Assembly (NCBI RefSeq): GCF_000717345.1
Contig: NZ_JNZA01000031.1
Span: forward strand, 62,001-126,000
Source of the DNA: Streptomyces lydicus
Lineage (GTDB): Bacteria > Actinomycetota > Actinomycetes > Streptomycetales > Streptomycetaceae
DNA length: 64,000 nt
Direction: 5' to 3'
A program made the translations under genes and the position numbers. The first letter of the stretch is position 1. Each line of letters begins with the position of its first letter. The notes below the pieces were generated by a model. It saw only the letters and a list, made by a program, of their open reading frames with translations, ran no database searches and was not told the origin of the DNA. This document shows, piece by piece, positions 36,759 through 44,365 of this stretch.

Positions 36759-37933
36759 GCAACGCGGCGCACAAGGAGCCGGTGGCCGTCGTCGGCATCG
36801 GCCAGACCAAGCACGTCGCCGCCCGCCGCGACGTCTCGCTCGCCGGACTCGTCCGCGAGGCCGCCCGGCGTGCCCTGGACGACGCCGAGCTGACCTGGGC
36901 GGACATCGACGCGGTGGTGATCGGCAAGGCCCCCGACTTCTTCGAGGGCGTCATGATGCCCGAGCTCTACCTCGCCGACGCCCTGGGTGCCGTCGGCAAA
37001 CCCGTGCTGCGGGTGCACACCGCCGGCTCCGTCGGCGGCTCCACCGCACTGGTCGCCACGAACCTCGTCGCCGCCCGGGTCCACCGCACCGTCCTCACCC
37101 TCGCCTTCGAGAAGCAGTCCGAGTCCAACGCGATGTGGGGACTGTCGCTGCCGATCCCGTTCCAGCAGCCCCTGCTCGCCGGCGCCGGCGGCTTCTTCGC
37201 CCCGCACGTGCGCGCGTACATGCGGCGCACCGGCGCCCCCGACACGGTCGGCTCCCTCGTCGCCTACAAGGACCGCCGCAACGCCCTGAAGAACCCCTAC
37301 GCGCACCTCCACGAGGAGGACATCACCCTGGAGAAGGTCCAGTCCTCGCCCATGCTCTGGGACCCGATCCGCTACTCCGAGACCTGCCCGTCCTCCGACG
37401 GTGCCTGTGCCATGGTCCTCACCGACCGGGCCGGAGCCGCGCGCTCGCCCCGCCCGGCGGCCTGGGTGCACGGCGGGGCGATGCGCAGCGAGCCGACCCT
37501 CTTCGCCGGCAAGGACTTCGTCTCCCCACAGGCCGGCAAGGACTGCGCGGCGGACGTCTACCGGCAGGCCGGCCTCACCGACCCGCGCCGGCAGATCGAC
37601 GCGGTGGAGATGTACGTCCCGTTCAGCTGGTACGAGCCGATGTGGCTGGAGAACCTCGGGTTCGCCGAGGAGGGCGAGGGCTGGAAGCTCACCGAGGCCG
37701 GCGTCACCGCACTCGACGGCGACCTCCCGGTCAACCCCTCCGGCGGAGTGCTCTCCACCAACCCGATCGGCGCCTCCGGCATGCTCCGCTTCGCCGAGGC
37801 CGCCCTCCAGGTGCGCGGCCAGGCCGGCGCACACCAAGTCGAGGGCGCGCGGCGGGCGTTGGGGCACGCGTACGGCGGCGGCTCCCAGTTCTTCTCCATG
37901 TGGCTGGTCGGCGCCGACTCACCGGCCGCCTGA
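36755..37933 (+). CDS. Thiolase-like lipid-transfer protein (Ltp3-like), non-canonical
   Basis: 392 aa. Thiolase fold with VVGIGQTKHVAARRDVS at the start, HTAGSVGGSTALVATNLVAA near residue 86 where the nucleophilic Cys should be, and VNPSGGVLSTNPIGASGM near 328 where His is expected; the C-terminal catalytic Cys is also missing from GHAYGGGSQFFSMW. Probably forms a heteromeric aldolase with the preceding gene product and the DUF35 protein. ATG at 36755 overlaps the previous stop (ATGA) and has GGAGAGG upstream. Confidence 0.88.
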   Translation: MSNAAHKEPVAVVGIGQTKHVAARRDVSLAGLVREAARRALDDAELTWADIDAVVIGKAPDFFEGVMMPELYLADALGAVGKPVLRVHTAGSVGGSTALVATNLVAARVHRTVLTLAFEKQSESNAMWGLSLPIPFQQPLLAGAGGFFAPHVRAYMRRTGAPDTVGSLVAYKDRRNALKNPYAHLHEEDITLEKVQSSPMLWDPIRYSETCPSSDGACAMVLTDRAGAARSPRPAAWVHGGAMRSEPTLFAGKDFVSPQAGKDCAADVYRQAGLTDPRRQIDAVEMYVPFSWYEPMWLENLGFAEEGEGWKLTEAGVTALDGDLPVNPSGGVLSTNPIGASGMLRFAEAALQVRGQAGAHQVEGARRALGHAYGGGSQFFSMWLVGADSPAA

Positions 37934-37936
37934 GCC

Positions 37937-37963
37937 GAGGGCGCGCCCGCCCGGCGCGCCCTC
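37937..37963 (+). terminator. Terminator of the enoyl-CoA hydratase/thiolase operon
   Basis: Perfect arms GAGGGCGCGC (37937-37946) and GCGCGCCCTC (37954-37963), 7-nt loop, starting 4 nt after the stop. Confidence 0.8.
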
Positions 37964-38008
37964 CCCACACGCCACAACGCCACCACCCCACCGCCCCGCC
38001 ATGTCCTC

Positions 38009-38037
38009 TGTCCGTCCCCCGGGACAGTGGTTAGGCT
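38009..38037 (+). promoter_or_regulatory. Promoter of the DUF397 gene
   Basis: TGTCCG (38009-38014), 17-bp spacer, TAGGCT (38032-38037). Same two hexamers and spacing as the methyltransferase promoter at 50805-50833. Confidence 0.55.
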
Positions 38038-38071
38038 GACCGCGACGACGAACCGGGAGGAGCGGGGACAC

Positions 38072-38311
38072 GTGGCCAACACCATCACCGAGCAGCGGCT
38101 CGCGGGCGGGCCCAGGCCCGATCTCGATCTGACGCAGGCCGAGTGGCAGTCGAGCACCCACGGCGTGGGCGACGTCGAGGTCGCCTTCGTCGAGGGCTAC
38201 ATCGCCCTGCGCAACCGCCGCAGCCCGGAGATCCCGGCGGTGATCTTCTCGCCGGGCGAGTGGCGCGCCTTTGTCCTCGACGCCCGCGACGGCGCCTTCG
38301 ACCTGACGTAG
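38072..38311 (+). CDS. DUF397-family small protein
   Basis: 79 aa. DUF397 signature: AEWQSSTHGVGDVEVAF, then IALRNRRSPEIPAVIFSPGEWRAFVLDARDGAFDL, the usual W-x-SS ... V.VRxS..P ... F...EW.AF order. GTG at 38072 has AGGAG 9 nt upstream. DUF397 genes normally sit next to an XRE-type regulator and act with it in development or antibiotic control; no such regulator adjoins this one, so it is an orphan copy. Confidence 0.85.
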   Translation: MANTITEQRLAGGPRPDLDLTQAEWQSSTHGVGDVEVAFVEGYIALRNRRSPEIPAVIFSPGEWRAFVLDARDGAFDLT

Positions 38312-38321
38312 CGCCCGGTGG

Positions 38322-38351
38322 CCGACGGCCGGCGGCCCCGCCGGCCGCCGG
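38322..38351. terminator. Bidirectional terminator between DUF397 and LRR genes
   Basis: CCGACGGCCGGC (38322-38333) and GCCGGCCGCCGG (38340-38351), one mismatch, 6-nt loop, in the gap between convergent stops at 38311 and 38352. Confidence 0.7.
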
Positions 38352-39080
38352 TCAGGTGAGCACCACGCACCCCCGCGCCCGCAGCGCCCGGACCGGCTCC
38401 GCGCCGTCGTCCACCGCGTTCCAGCGCAGATCCAGCTTCTCCAGCGACGGCATCCGGGCCACCCACGGCGGCAGCGCGCCGAGCCGGTTGCCGCGCAGAT
38501 CGAGCCGGCGGAGCAGCGGCAGCGCGCGCAGTGCCTCGGGAAGGCACGGCAGCGCGTTGTCCCGCAGCTCCAGCACCCGCAGCTCGCCCAGCGCCGCGGT
38601 CCCGGCGGGCAGCCCGGTGAGGGCGTTGCCGCCCAGCCACAGCTCCCGCAGTAGCCCGAGCCGCCCCAGCGACTCCGGCAGGGTGGTCAACCCGGCCCGC
38701 TGCGCCCGGAGTTCGACCAGCCCCGCCATCGCACCCAGCGCCGCCGGCAGCCGCCCGAGCGGGTTCTCGCCGACGTTGAGGTAGCCGAGCCGGTCCAGCC
38801 GGCCCAGGGTGTCCGGCAGTGCGGTCAGCCGGTTGTCGTGCAGATAGAGGAAGCGGGTCAGACCGGCCAGCTCGCCGATCTCGTCGGGTACGGCGGTCAG
38901 CGCGTTGTGGCCGAGGTCCAGGGTGTGCAGCCGGCGCAGCCCGCCGAGCGCCGCCGGGACCTCGGTCAGCGCGTTGTCGGCGAGGATCAGCACCTCCCAG
39001 TCGGCGCGCCGCCAGACCTCCGGCGGGACCGCATCGAGGCCCGCCTTCCACAGATTGAGCGTACGGGGCCCGGTGGGCAC
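38352..39080 (-). CDS. Leucine-rich-repeat protein
   Basis: 242 aa, about nine repeats of roughly 23 residues with the pattern LxxLxLxxNxLxxLPxxLGxL (for example RRLHTLDLGHNALTAVP and RRLDLRGNRLGALP), filling the protein from residue 8 to 225. No signal peptide, membrane helix or enzymatic domain, so an intracellular interaction scaffold. GTG start with AGGAG 10 nt upstream. It follows the maleylpyruvate-isomerase-like gene by 46 nt on the same strand. No partner can be named. Confidence 0.87.
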   Translation of the reverse strand: MPTGPRTLNLWKAGLDAVPPEVWRRADWEVLILADNALTEVPAALGGLRRLHTLDLGHNALTAVPDEIGELAGLTRFLYLHDNRLTALPDTLGRLDRLGYLNVGENPLGRLPAALGAMAGLVELRAQRAGLTTLPESLGRLGLLRELWLGGNALTGLPAGTAALGELRVLELRDNALPCLPEALRALPLLRRLDLRGNRLGALPPWVARMPSLEKLDLRWNAVDDGAEPVRALRARGCVVLT

Positions 39081-39126
39081 GGTCGCGTCTCTCCTTTCCG
39101 GACGTCTGTCGTGACGGCAAAAGCCC

Positions 39127-39864
39127 CTAGGGCCAGTCGAGCAGCTCGGGCAGCGGCGCCCCGGCCCCCGGCCGGCGGCAGTCCAGCGGACGCCGGGGCG
39201 CGCGTCCGGCCATCCAGGCCGCGAGGTCGGTGAGCCGGCCGCGTACGGTCACCTCCGGCGCGGCCCCGGCACCGTACCGCCGCGAGAACTCCTCGTCCGT
39301 TGCCTCCAGCACCAGCGTCAGGTCCTCCGGCGCGCGGGGCGCCAGGTAGCCGAGGAGGTGGTGGCACAACTCCGGCGGCCAGTCCTGCGGGCCCGGTCCG
39401 AGCCGGGCGTCCGCCAGATGGATCTCCAACTCCCGCCACCAGCACGTCAATGCCGTCCGCAGATCGCCGTCGCGGTAGCGCACCGGACGCGACCAGTCGG
39501 CCGGGCCGACCGCCGCCCAGGCCGCCGACGCCTCGTCCAGCGCGGCCGCCACCGCCCCGGCCAGCGCCGCAGCGTCGCGCAGCGCACCGGACTCGATCGC
39601 GGCCGCGCGCCCCGGCCGGCCCCCGTCGTACGGCTCGACCAGCTCACCGCGCAGCGCGTAACGGGCCTGCCGGGCCATCGCGAGGCCGATGCCCTCGATG
39701 TGCGAGAGGACATGGGCGCGGGACCAGCCGGGCAGTTCGCTCGGCTCCCTGGTCCCGGCATCGGTCAGCCCGGGCAGCAGGGCCCGCAGTCGCTGCCCGG
39801 TCGCCTCGATCGCCTCCCGGACCTCTTCGGGACGCGAGGGGCGCCCGGTCGTCGTCAGGTCCAC
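39127..39864 (-). CDS. Maleylpyruvate-isomerase-family (DinB-like, mycothiol-dependent) protein
   Basis: 245 aa. Four-helix DinB/MDMPI N-terminal domain with LPGWSRAHVLSHIEGIGLAMARQARYAL near residue 43 and TALTCWWRELEIHLADARLG near residue 138, and a C-terminal domain with LTDLAAWMAGR typical of this family. Members are thought to catalyse mycothiol-dependent reactions; the substrate is usually unknown. GTG start at 39864 overlaps the upstream PNPOx-like remnant by 10 bp. Confidence 0.85.
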   Translation of the reverse strand: MDLTTTGRPSRPEEVREAIEATGQRLRALLPGLTDAGTREPSELPGWSRAHVLSHIEGIGLAMARQARYALRGELVEPYDGGRPGRAAAIESGALRDAAALAGAVAAALDEASAAWAAVGPADWSRPVRYRDGDLRTALTCWWRELEIHLADARLGPGPQDWPPELCHHLLGYLAPRAPEDLTLVLEATDEEFSRRYGAGAAPEVTVRGRLTDLAAWMAGRAPRRPLDCRRPGAGAPLPELLDWP

Positions 39865-40166
39865 AGCAGTTCCTTCGTCCAGTGGCCGGCGGTACGGCGG
39901 TACGCCGGCCGGGTGTGCTTGCGGTCCCGGTCGCCCTGCGGGAACTCCACCGACTCGGCGCGCACGGTGTGCAGCGTCCAGCCGGGCGTGACTGCACCAC
40001 CCCCGGGCCCCGTACCCGCACCCGGCGGGCGGGTGAGGGGGGAAGCAGCGCGGAGCCGGGTGGTGAAGAGTCCGGCCGGTTCCCCGGGTGTGTCCACCGG
40101 ATCGAAGGCCGGCAAGTCGCCTGCGAAGACCGGGAGTTCGCGCAGGAGTTGGCGCGGCTCAGTCAT
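39855..40166 (-). pseudogene. Internally deleted pyridoxamine-phosphate-oxidase-like gene
   Basis: A 103-aa frame with an intact ATG and stop. Residues 1-38 (LRELPVFAGDLPAFDPVDTPGEPAGLFTTRLRAA) match the N-terminal arm of actinobacterial PNPOx-like proteins. The last 45 residues (WTLHTVRAESVEF, then QGDRDRKHTRPAYRR and ELLW) match their dimerisation C-terminus. The FMN-binding barrel of about 100 residues between them is missing, replaced by a Gly/Pro-rich joint. The family is about 210 residues. The deletion is in frame, so a short protein may still be made, but it cannot bind FMN. Overlaps the downstream gene by 10 bp. Confidence 0.75.
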
Positions 40167-40183
40167 ATCGCTCCCCCTGAGTG

Positions 40184-40212
40184 CTAATGGTTGTTCGCGA
40201 CGTTACCATTAG
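40184..40212. promoter_or_regulatory. Inverted repeat in the divergent CGNR/PNPOx-remnant promoter
   Basis: CTAATGGT (40184-40191) and ACCATTAG (40205-40212), perfect 8-bp arms 13 nt apart, between starts at 40166 and 40217. TACCAT (40204-40209) is a possible -10 for the plus gene. Likely operator of the CGNR regulator. Confidence 0.65.
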
Positions 40213-40216
40213 AGCC

Positions 40217-40825
40217 ATGACCGCAACACGCCTCGCCCTGGAACTCGCCGTCACCCTCCGCCACGACGGCCACGGCGGGGTGGCCGACGACCTCGCCGAC
40301 ACCGAAGGACTCGCGGTCTGGCTGCGCGAACGCACCGCCCTCCTGGACGGAACGACGGTCCCGGCCATGCCGGACGAGGCGCTGCTCACCGCCGTACGGG
40401 AGCTGCGGGCCGCGGTCCGCTCGCTGTTCGCGCGCGCCGTCCGGCCGGGACCGCCCAGCTCCGCCGACGCCCACCGGCTGCCCCCCGAGGACGAGGCGAT
40501 CCGCCGGCTGAACGCCGCGGCCGCCCTCGTCCCCACCGCCCCGCAGCTCACCTGGGAGCCCGGCGCACCCCCCGCGCTGCGCCTCCGCCCCGCCGGCTCC
40601 CCGCCCGCCGCCGACACGGTCCTCGCCGCGCTGGCCCGCGCCGCCCTCACCTTCCTCGACGGGCCCGAACGAGCCCTGCTGCGGGCCTGCCCGGCCCCGC
40701 GCTGTGTGCGCTACTTCGTCAAGGACCACGCCCGCCAGGAATGGTGCACACCCTCCTGCGGCAACCGCGCCCGGGTCGCCCGCCACCACGAGCGGCACCG
40801 GGAAGGGCGCGGCGACGCCTCGTAG
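40217..40825 (+). CDS. CGNR zinc-finger (ABATE-domain) regulator
   Basis: 202 aa. N-terminal ABATE-like domain (LALELAVTLRHDGHGGVADDLADTEGLAVWL) and C-terminal zinc finger CPAPRCVRYFVKDHARQEWC followed by TPSCGNRARVARHHERH, the CGNR signature. Family members are stress-linked transcription factors. The inverted repeat at 40184-40212 lies directly before the start, suggesting autoregulation and control of the divergent remnant operon (PNPOx remnant, MDMPI-like, LRR). ATG at 40217 is 7 bp after the putative -10, so possibly leaderless. Confidence 0.88.
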   Translation: MTATRLALELAVTLRHDGHGGVADDLADTEGLAVWLRERTALLDGTTVPAMPDEALLTAVRELRAAVRSLFARAVRPGPPSSADAHRLPPEDEAIRRLNAAAALVPTAPQLTWEPGAPPALRLRPAGSPPAADTVLAALARAALTFLDGPERALLRACPAPRCVRYFVKDHARQEWCTPSCGNRARVARHHERHREGRGDAS

Positions 40826-40835
40826 GGTGGGCGGC

Positions 40836-41231
40836 ATGACGGGCGAACGCGATCTCCAGGTCCTGCTGCGCGGCATGCGGCCGGAACTGCACCAGGGCCG
40901 GTACGTCTTCACCAGCGTGTCCGGGGCGATCCCCCCGGGCCTCGCCCCGGTGGTCACCGTCGCCGAACCCGAAGGGCTCACCCTGGTCCTCCGCCAAGAG
41001 GAAGCCGACCGCACCGGCCTGGCCTACGACTACCTCGCCGCCTGGATCACCCTGCGGGTGCACTCCGCGCTGGACGCCGTCGGCCTGACCGCCGCCGTCG
41101 CCACCGCCCTCGCCGACGCCGGCCTCAGCTGCAACGTCGTCGCCGGCTTCCACCACGATCACCTCTTCGTGCCCCACGAAGCGGCCGACGAGGCGCTGCG
41201 CCACCTCGGTGAACTGGCCGATCGGGCCTGA
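40836..41231 (+). CDS. ACT-domain protein
   Basis: 131 aa. Contains an ACT-like half: GRYVFTSVSGAIPPGLAPVVTVAEPEGLTLVLR, then ITLRVHSALDAVGLTAAVATALADAGLSCNVVAGFHHDHLFVP, the pattern of small stand-alone ACT proteins that sense amino acids. The -10 TAGGGT (40823-40828) overlaps the stop codon of the CGNR gene and is 7 bp from the ATG, so it may be leaderless. Ligand unknown. Confidence 0.82.
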   Translation: MTGERDLQVLLRGMRPELHQGRYVFTSVSGAIPPGLAPVVTVAEPEGLTLVLRQEEADRTGLAYDYLAAWITLRVHSALDAVGLTAAVATALADAGLSCNVVAGFHHDHLFVPHEAADEALRHLGELADRA

Positions 41232-41330
41232 AACGGAGGGCGAAGGCGGCCGGCGGAGGCCCGGCGCACCCGGCGTCGCTCACCCCGACGTCCGCGCGGC
41301 GCGTGCGCCCGGGCCACGTACGATGGCGGC

Positions 41331-41831
41331 ATGTCCTTCCTCCGCCGCCGTAGCGCAGCCACGCCCGCCGGTCCAGACTTCGACGTTCTCGCCATGGACC
41401 CCGGGGACTGGCCGGGCAACCTCGGGGCCGGCCTGCTGCCCGCACCCGACGGAAGCTGCCAGGGCGTCTTCCTGCGCTACGACCTGTTCGGCGGCCGCGG
41501 ACCCGCGATGATCATCGGCAATCTGCCCGAGGGCTCCCCGGCCCGCGAGCTGACCGACGACGAGGTGCCCTTCGAGGTCGCCCAGCTGCTCGCGGCGCTC
41601 GGCAACGACGAGCCGGTGACCGTCGTCGAGAGCGAGGACACCCCCGTCATGCACGAGGGCAACCTGCTGATCGTCAAGCGCATCAAGTGCTCCGAGAGCC
41701 GGATCTCCTGCGCCCAGTTCGACCGCAGCGACGGCGTGCTGGTCACCATCGCCAGCTGGGACCGGCCGATCACCGACGACCTCTACGCGCTGCTCAAGCC
41801 GCTGCCCGCGGAGCTCTTCCAGCAGGGCTGA
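41331..41831 (+). CDS. Conserved hypothetical protein (166 aa)
   Basis: Starts MSFLRRRSAATPAGPDFDVLAMDPGDWPGNLGAG. Soluble, acidic, no recognisable motif, signal or membrane segment; contains three Cys in the C-terminal half. It looks like a Streptomyces-conserved protein of unknown function. The -10 TACGAT (41319-41324) is 7 bp before the ATG with no ribosome-binding site, consistent with a leaderless transcript. Codon bias supports a real gene. Confidence 0.75.
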   Translation: MSFLRRRSAATPAGPDFDVLAMDPGDWPGNLGAGLLPAPDGSCQGVFLRYDLFGGRGPAMIIGNLPEGSPARELTDDEVPFEVAQLLAALGNDEPVTVVESEDTPVMHEGNLLIVKRIKCSESRISCAQFDRSDGVLVTIASWDRPITDDLYALLKPLPAELFQQG

Positions 41832-41973
41832 GCCGCGCGCCGGCGCCCGACTGCGGCCGGCACCCACCGCGCCCGACGGACGGCACCTCTCCGAGCCGTC
41901 CACCGGGCGCGGCCCGCTCACCGACCGGGCACGCGCACTACCGCCCGTGCCCGCCCGGTCGGCGCACCCCTCG

Positions 41974-43980
41974 CTACGAGTCCGAGTGCCGCACGTCCAC
42001 GTCGGCCGCGCGCACATAGCCGACCCGGTGCCCCAGCTGGATCTCGTAGTAGACGTCCTCACCGCGCACGATCGCGTGCTTCGAGACGTCGAAGGTCGGC
42101 GCGTAGAAGTAGTCGCTGCTGACCTTCTGCCCGACCGCGTACTTCTGACCGGCGGTGATCTTGTACGGCAGCGGCGTCACGGCCTGGTACGGCACCCCGG
42201 CCGGGTACGCCTCCTTCTCCGGGTACGCCCGGCCGTAGACCGGGATCTCCTCGCGGTCGGCCTTCGGGGTGGCGATCAGCCCCTCGGCGTTCACCGCGGT
42301 CCGGGCGCCGTGCGGGTTGCGGAACCACGCCTTCTGCCCGAGGTACCAGATCGCCGTCCAGTCGCCGGACCGGCCCGCCACCGCGAACCGCTGTCCCGTC
42401 GTGGCCCGGGCACCGGTGTCGTTCACCCCCTCCGTCGTGTCACTGCCGTCCGGGTGCAGCCCGACGTCCCTGACCAGCGGGGCGCTCTCGCTGGGCGCGG
42501 TGTACAGCCGGACCGCCGTGGAACCGTGCGGCGCGCAGGTGTCCCCGGCCTTGTCGCAGCCGGTGTAGGGCGGCTGGTTGCGGTCGTAGTCGGGGCGGAT
42601 GGTGACCAGCCCGCCGTGGCTGCCGGCCGTGGCGTGGAACGGCTTGCCCAGCAGGGTGAAGTAGTGCGCCCAGTCCCAGTACGGCCCGGGGTCGGTGTGC
42701 ATGCCGGGGATCGTGGACGCCGTCGTGCCGGGCACGTTGTCGTGGCCCAGGATGTGCTGCCGGTCGAGCGGCACGTCGTACTTGCGGCTCAGGTACTTCA
42801 CCAGACGGGCCGAGGCGCGGTACATCGCCTCCGTGTACCAGGCGTCCGGCGAGGCGAGGAAGCCCTCGTGCTCGATGCCGATGGAGTGCGAGTTGATGTA
42901 CCAGTTGCCCGCGTGCCAGGCGACGTCCTTGGTCGGCACGTGCTGGGCGATCAGCCCGTCCGAGGAACGGATCGTGTAGTTCCAGGACACGTACTTCGGA
43001 TCCTTGATCAGCTTCAGCGTGACGTCCCACGACCCCTCGGTGTCATGGATGACGATCACGTTGACCTTCTGGTCCCGGGGGCGCTCCGCCTTGTCGTGGT
43101 TGCCGTAGTCGTTGTCGCCGAACTCCTCGTACGGCGCCGGGACCGACTCGCAGGCGACGTTCCGCGGGCACTCCAGCCGGGAGTCGCCGCTCGGCGCCGC
43201 GGCCTTGGTGGCCGGCGCGCCAAGACGTTTCTGCTGCGTGGCGTCCGGGGTCAGCCCCGGCGCGGCGGCCAGTGTGACCCGCTGCCCCGCATCGGTCGTA
43301 CGGGTCTGGCCGCGGCGCATCACGTCGTACACCTCGTCGGCGAAGGCCCGGCCGCCCAGCGCGCTGTCCTGACCGCCGTAGCGGGCCACCGCCGCGTACC
43401 ACCGCGCCGGATCACCACTCGCCGCCAGCCCCAGCTTGCGCTGTTCCGCGGCGAGCAGCGCCGCCCCGCCCAGCACGTTCGCCGCCGGGTCGGTGCGCAG
43501 CTTCCCGGCGGGTAGCCCGGTCAGCCGCGCGGCCGTGCCCAAGGTCCGCAGCCGGGCCGGGAGTTCGGCCGGCAGCACGGCCCGCTGCGCCGCGCCGTGC
43601 GGCACCGGCTTGCGGCCGCGCGAGGAATCGCCGCGGGCGTCCTCGTCGCCCTGGCTGAACTCCGGCGCCCGCGTCAGGGCGGTACGGGCATCGGTCAGAT
43701 GCATCGGGCCGTAGCCCCCCGACACGCTGGGCGCGCCGCCGTGGCCGTCCCAGCGGGACTCCAGATACGAGACGCCGAGCAGCACACTGCGCGGCACGTG
43801 GAAGCGGGCGGCGGCCTCGGTGAAGGCCCGCTGCAACCGGTCCGCCCGGGGCTGCCCGGCGCTCGCGGACGGCGCTCCCGAGAGCGGCAGCAGCAGCATC
43901 GCCGCCGCGAGGGCGGTGGTGGATCTGCGCAGGGCGGGGCGGGGCGTTCTCTTCTCGTCTTCCGGGGCGGATCCTCGCAA
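41974..43980 (-). CDS. Secreted peptidoglycan hydrolase: transglycosylase-like plus amidase
   Basis: About 668 aa. Signal peptide (RRSTTALAAAMLLLPLSGAPSASA), then a lytic-transglycosylase-like region (SYLESRWD with Glu, SGGYGPMHLTDA), then an amidase_2/PGRP domain from about residue 300 with zinc ligands in VIHDTEGSW, IGIEHEGF and HILGHDNVPGT, and C-terminal SH3-like strands (AVAGRSGDWTAIWYLGQKAWF). It should cut the amide between muramic acid and the stem peptide. Start choice: TTG at 43980 has AGGAGG 5 nt upstream and gives a short signal n-region; the frame opens to an ATG at 44085 with no ribosome-binding site. Confidence 0.85.
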   Translation of the reverse strand: MRGSAPEDEKRTPRPALRRSTTALAAAMLLLPLSGAPSASAGQPRADRLQRAFTEAAARFHVPRSVLLGVSYLESRWDGHGGAPSVSGGYGPMHLTDARTALTRAPEFSQGDEDARGDSSRGRKPVPHGAAQRAVLPAELPARLRTLGTAARLTGLPAGKLRTDPAANVLGGAALLAAEQRKLGLAASGDPARWYAAVARYGGQDSALGGRAFADEVYDVMRRGQTRTTDAGQRVTLAAAPGLTPDATQQKRLGAPATKAAAPSGDSRLECPRNVACESVPAPYEEFGDNDYGNHDKAERPRDQKVNVIVIHDTEGSWDVTLKLIKDPKYVSWNYTIRSSDGLIAQHVPTKDVAWHAGNWYINSHSIGIEHEGFLASPDAWYTEAMYRASARLVKYLSRKYDVPLDRQHILGHDNVPGTTASTIPGMHTDPGPYWDWAHYFTLLGKPFHATAGSHGGLVTIRPDYDRNQPPYTGCDKAGDTCAPHGSTAVRLYTAPSESAPLVRDVGLHPDGSDTTEGVNDTGARATTGQRFAVAGRSGDWTAIWYLGQKAWFRNPHGARTAVNAEGLIATPKADREEIPVYGRAYPEKEAYPAGVPYQAVTPLPYKITAGQKYAVGQKVSSDYFYAPTFDVSKHAIVRGEDVYYEIQLGHRVGYVRAADVDVRHSDS

Positions 43981-44211
43981 AACATCCTCCTCGAGCCGGC
44001 CCGAGCCGGACGGTGTGACGGTGGGCGAGCAAACGGCCGTGCGGGGTGGACCCGAGAGTAGATCCCCCGTCGGGTCCGGAGCCATACGTGTGCCGACGGT
44101 CCGTCAATCACCGTGCCGGGTCGGGACGCCGCATGTCAGGGCATCTCCCGAGGAGTCTTCCCGGACCCGCGCCGGGCCTGCGAGGCGTCAGTGGAATGGA
44201 CCAATGAACGG

Positions 44212-44278
44212 GTGCGGGGCAGGGCGTGTCCACCGGACCGGATCGCCCCGGACAGCCGGTGGACGCCCTGCCCCGCAC
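44212..44278 (-). terminator. Long hairpin downstream of the phosphotransferase gene
   Basis: Arms at 44212-44236 and 44256-44278 pair over 23 bp with a 2-nt bulge. Second of two hairpins met by transcription from the phosphotransferase gene. Confidence 0.7.
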
Positions 44279-44289
44279 GGCGCACAAGG

Positions 44290-44325
44290 GTGAGCGGCGC
44301 GTCCCGTACCGGGCGCGCCGCTCAC
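44290..44325 (-). terminator. First hairpin after the phosphotransferase gene
   Basis: Perfect 12-bp arms GTGAGCGGCGCG (44290-44301) and CGCGCCGCTCAC (44314-44325), 40 nt beyond the stop at 44366. The rest of 43981-44365 holds only the amidase leader. Confidence 0.75.
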
Positions 44326-44365
44326 AATCCCCCCTCGGGAGCCCTCGCACTCCCGTGTCCGGCGG

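Noticed and set aside
44085..44350. Small frames upstream of the amidase gene
   Set aside because: They lie within the two terminator hairpins and lack coding bias or motifs.
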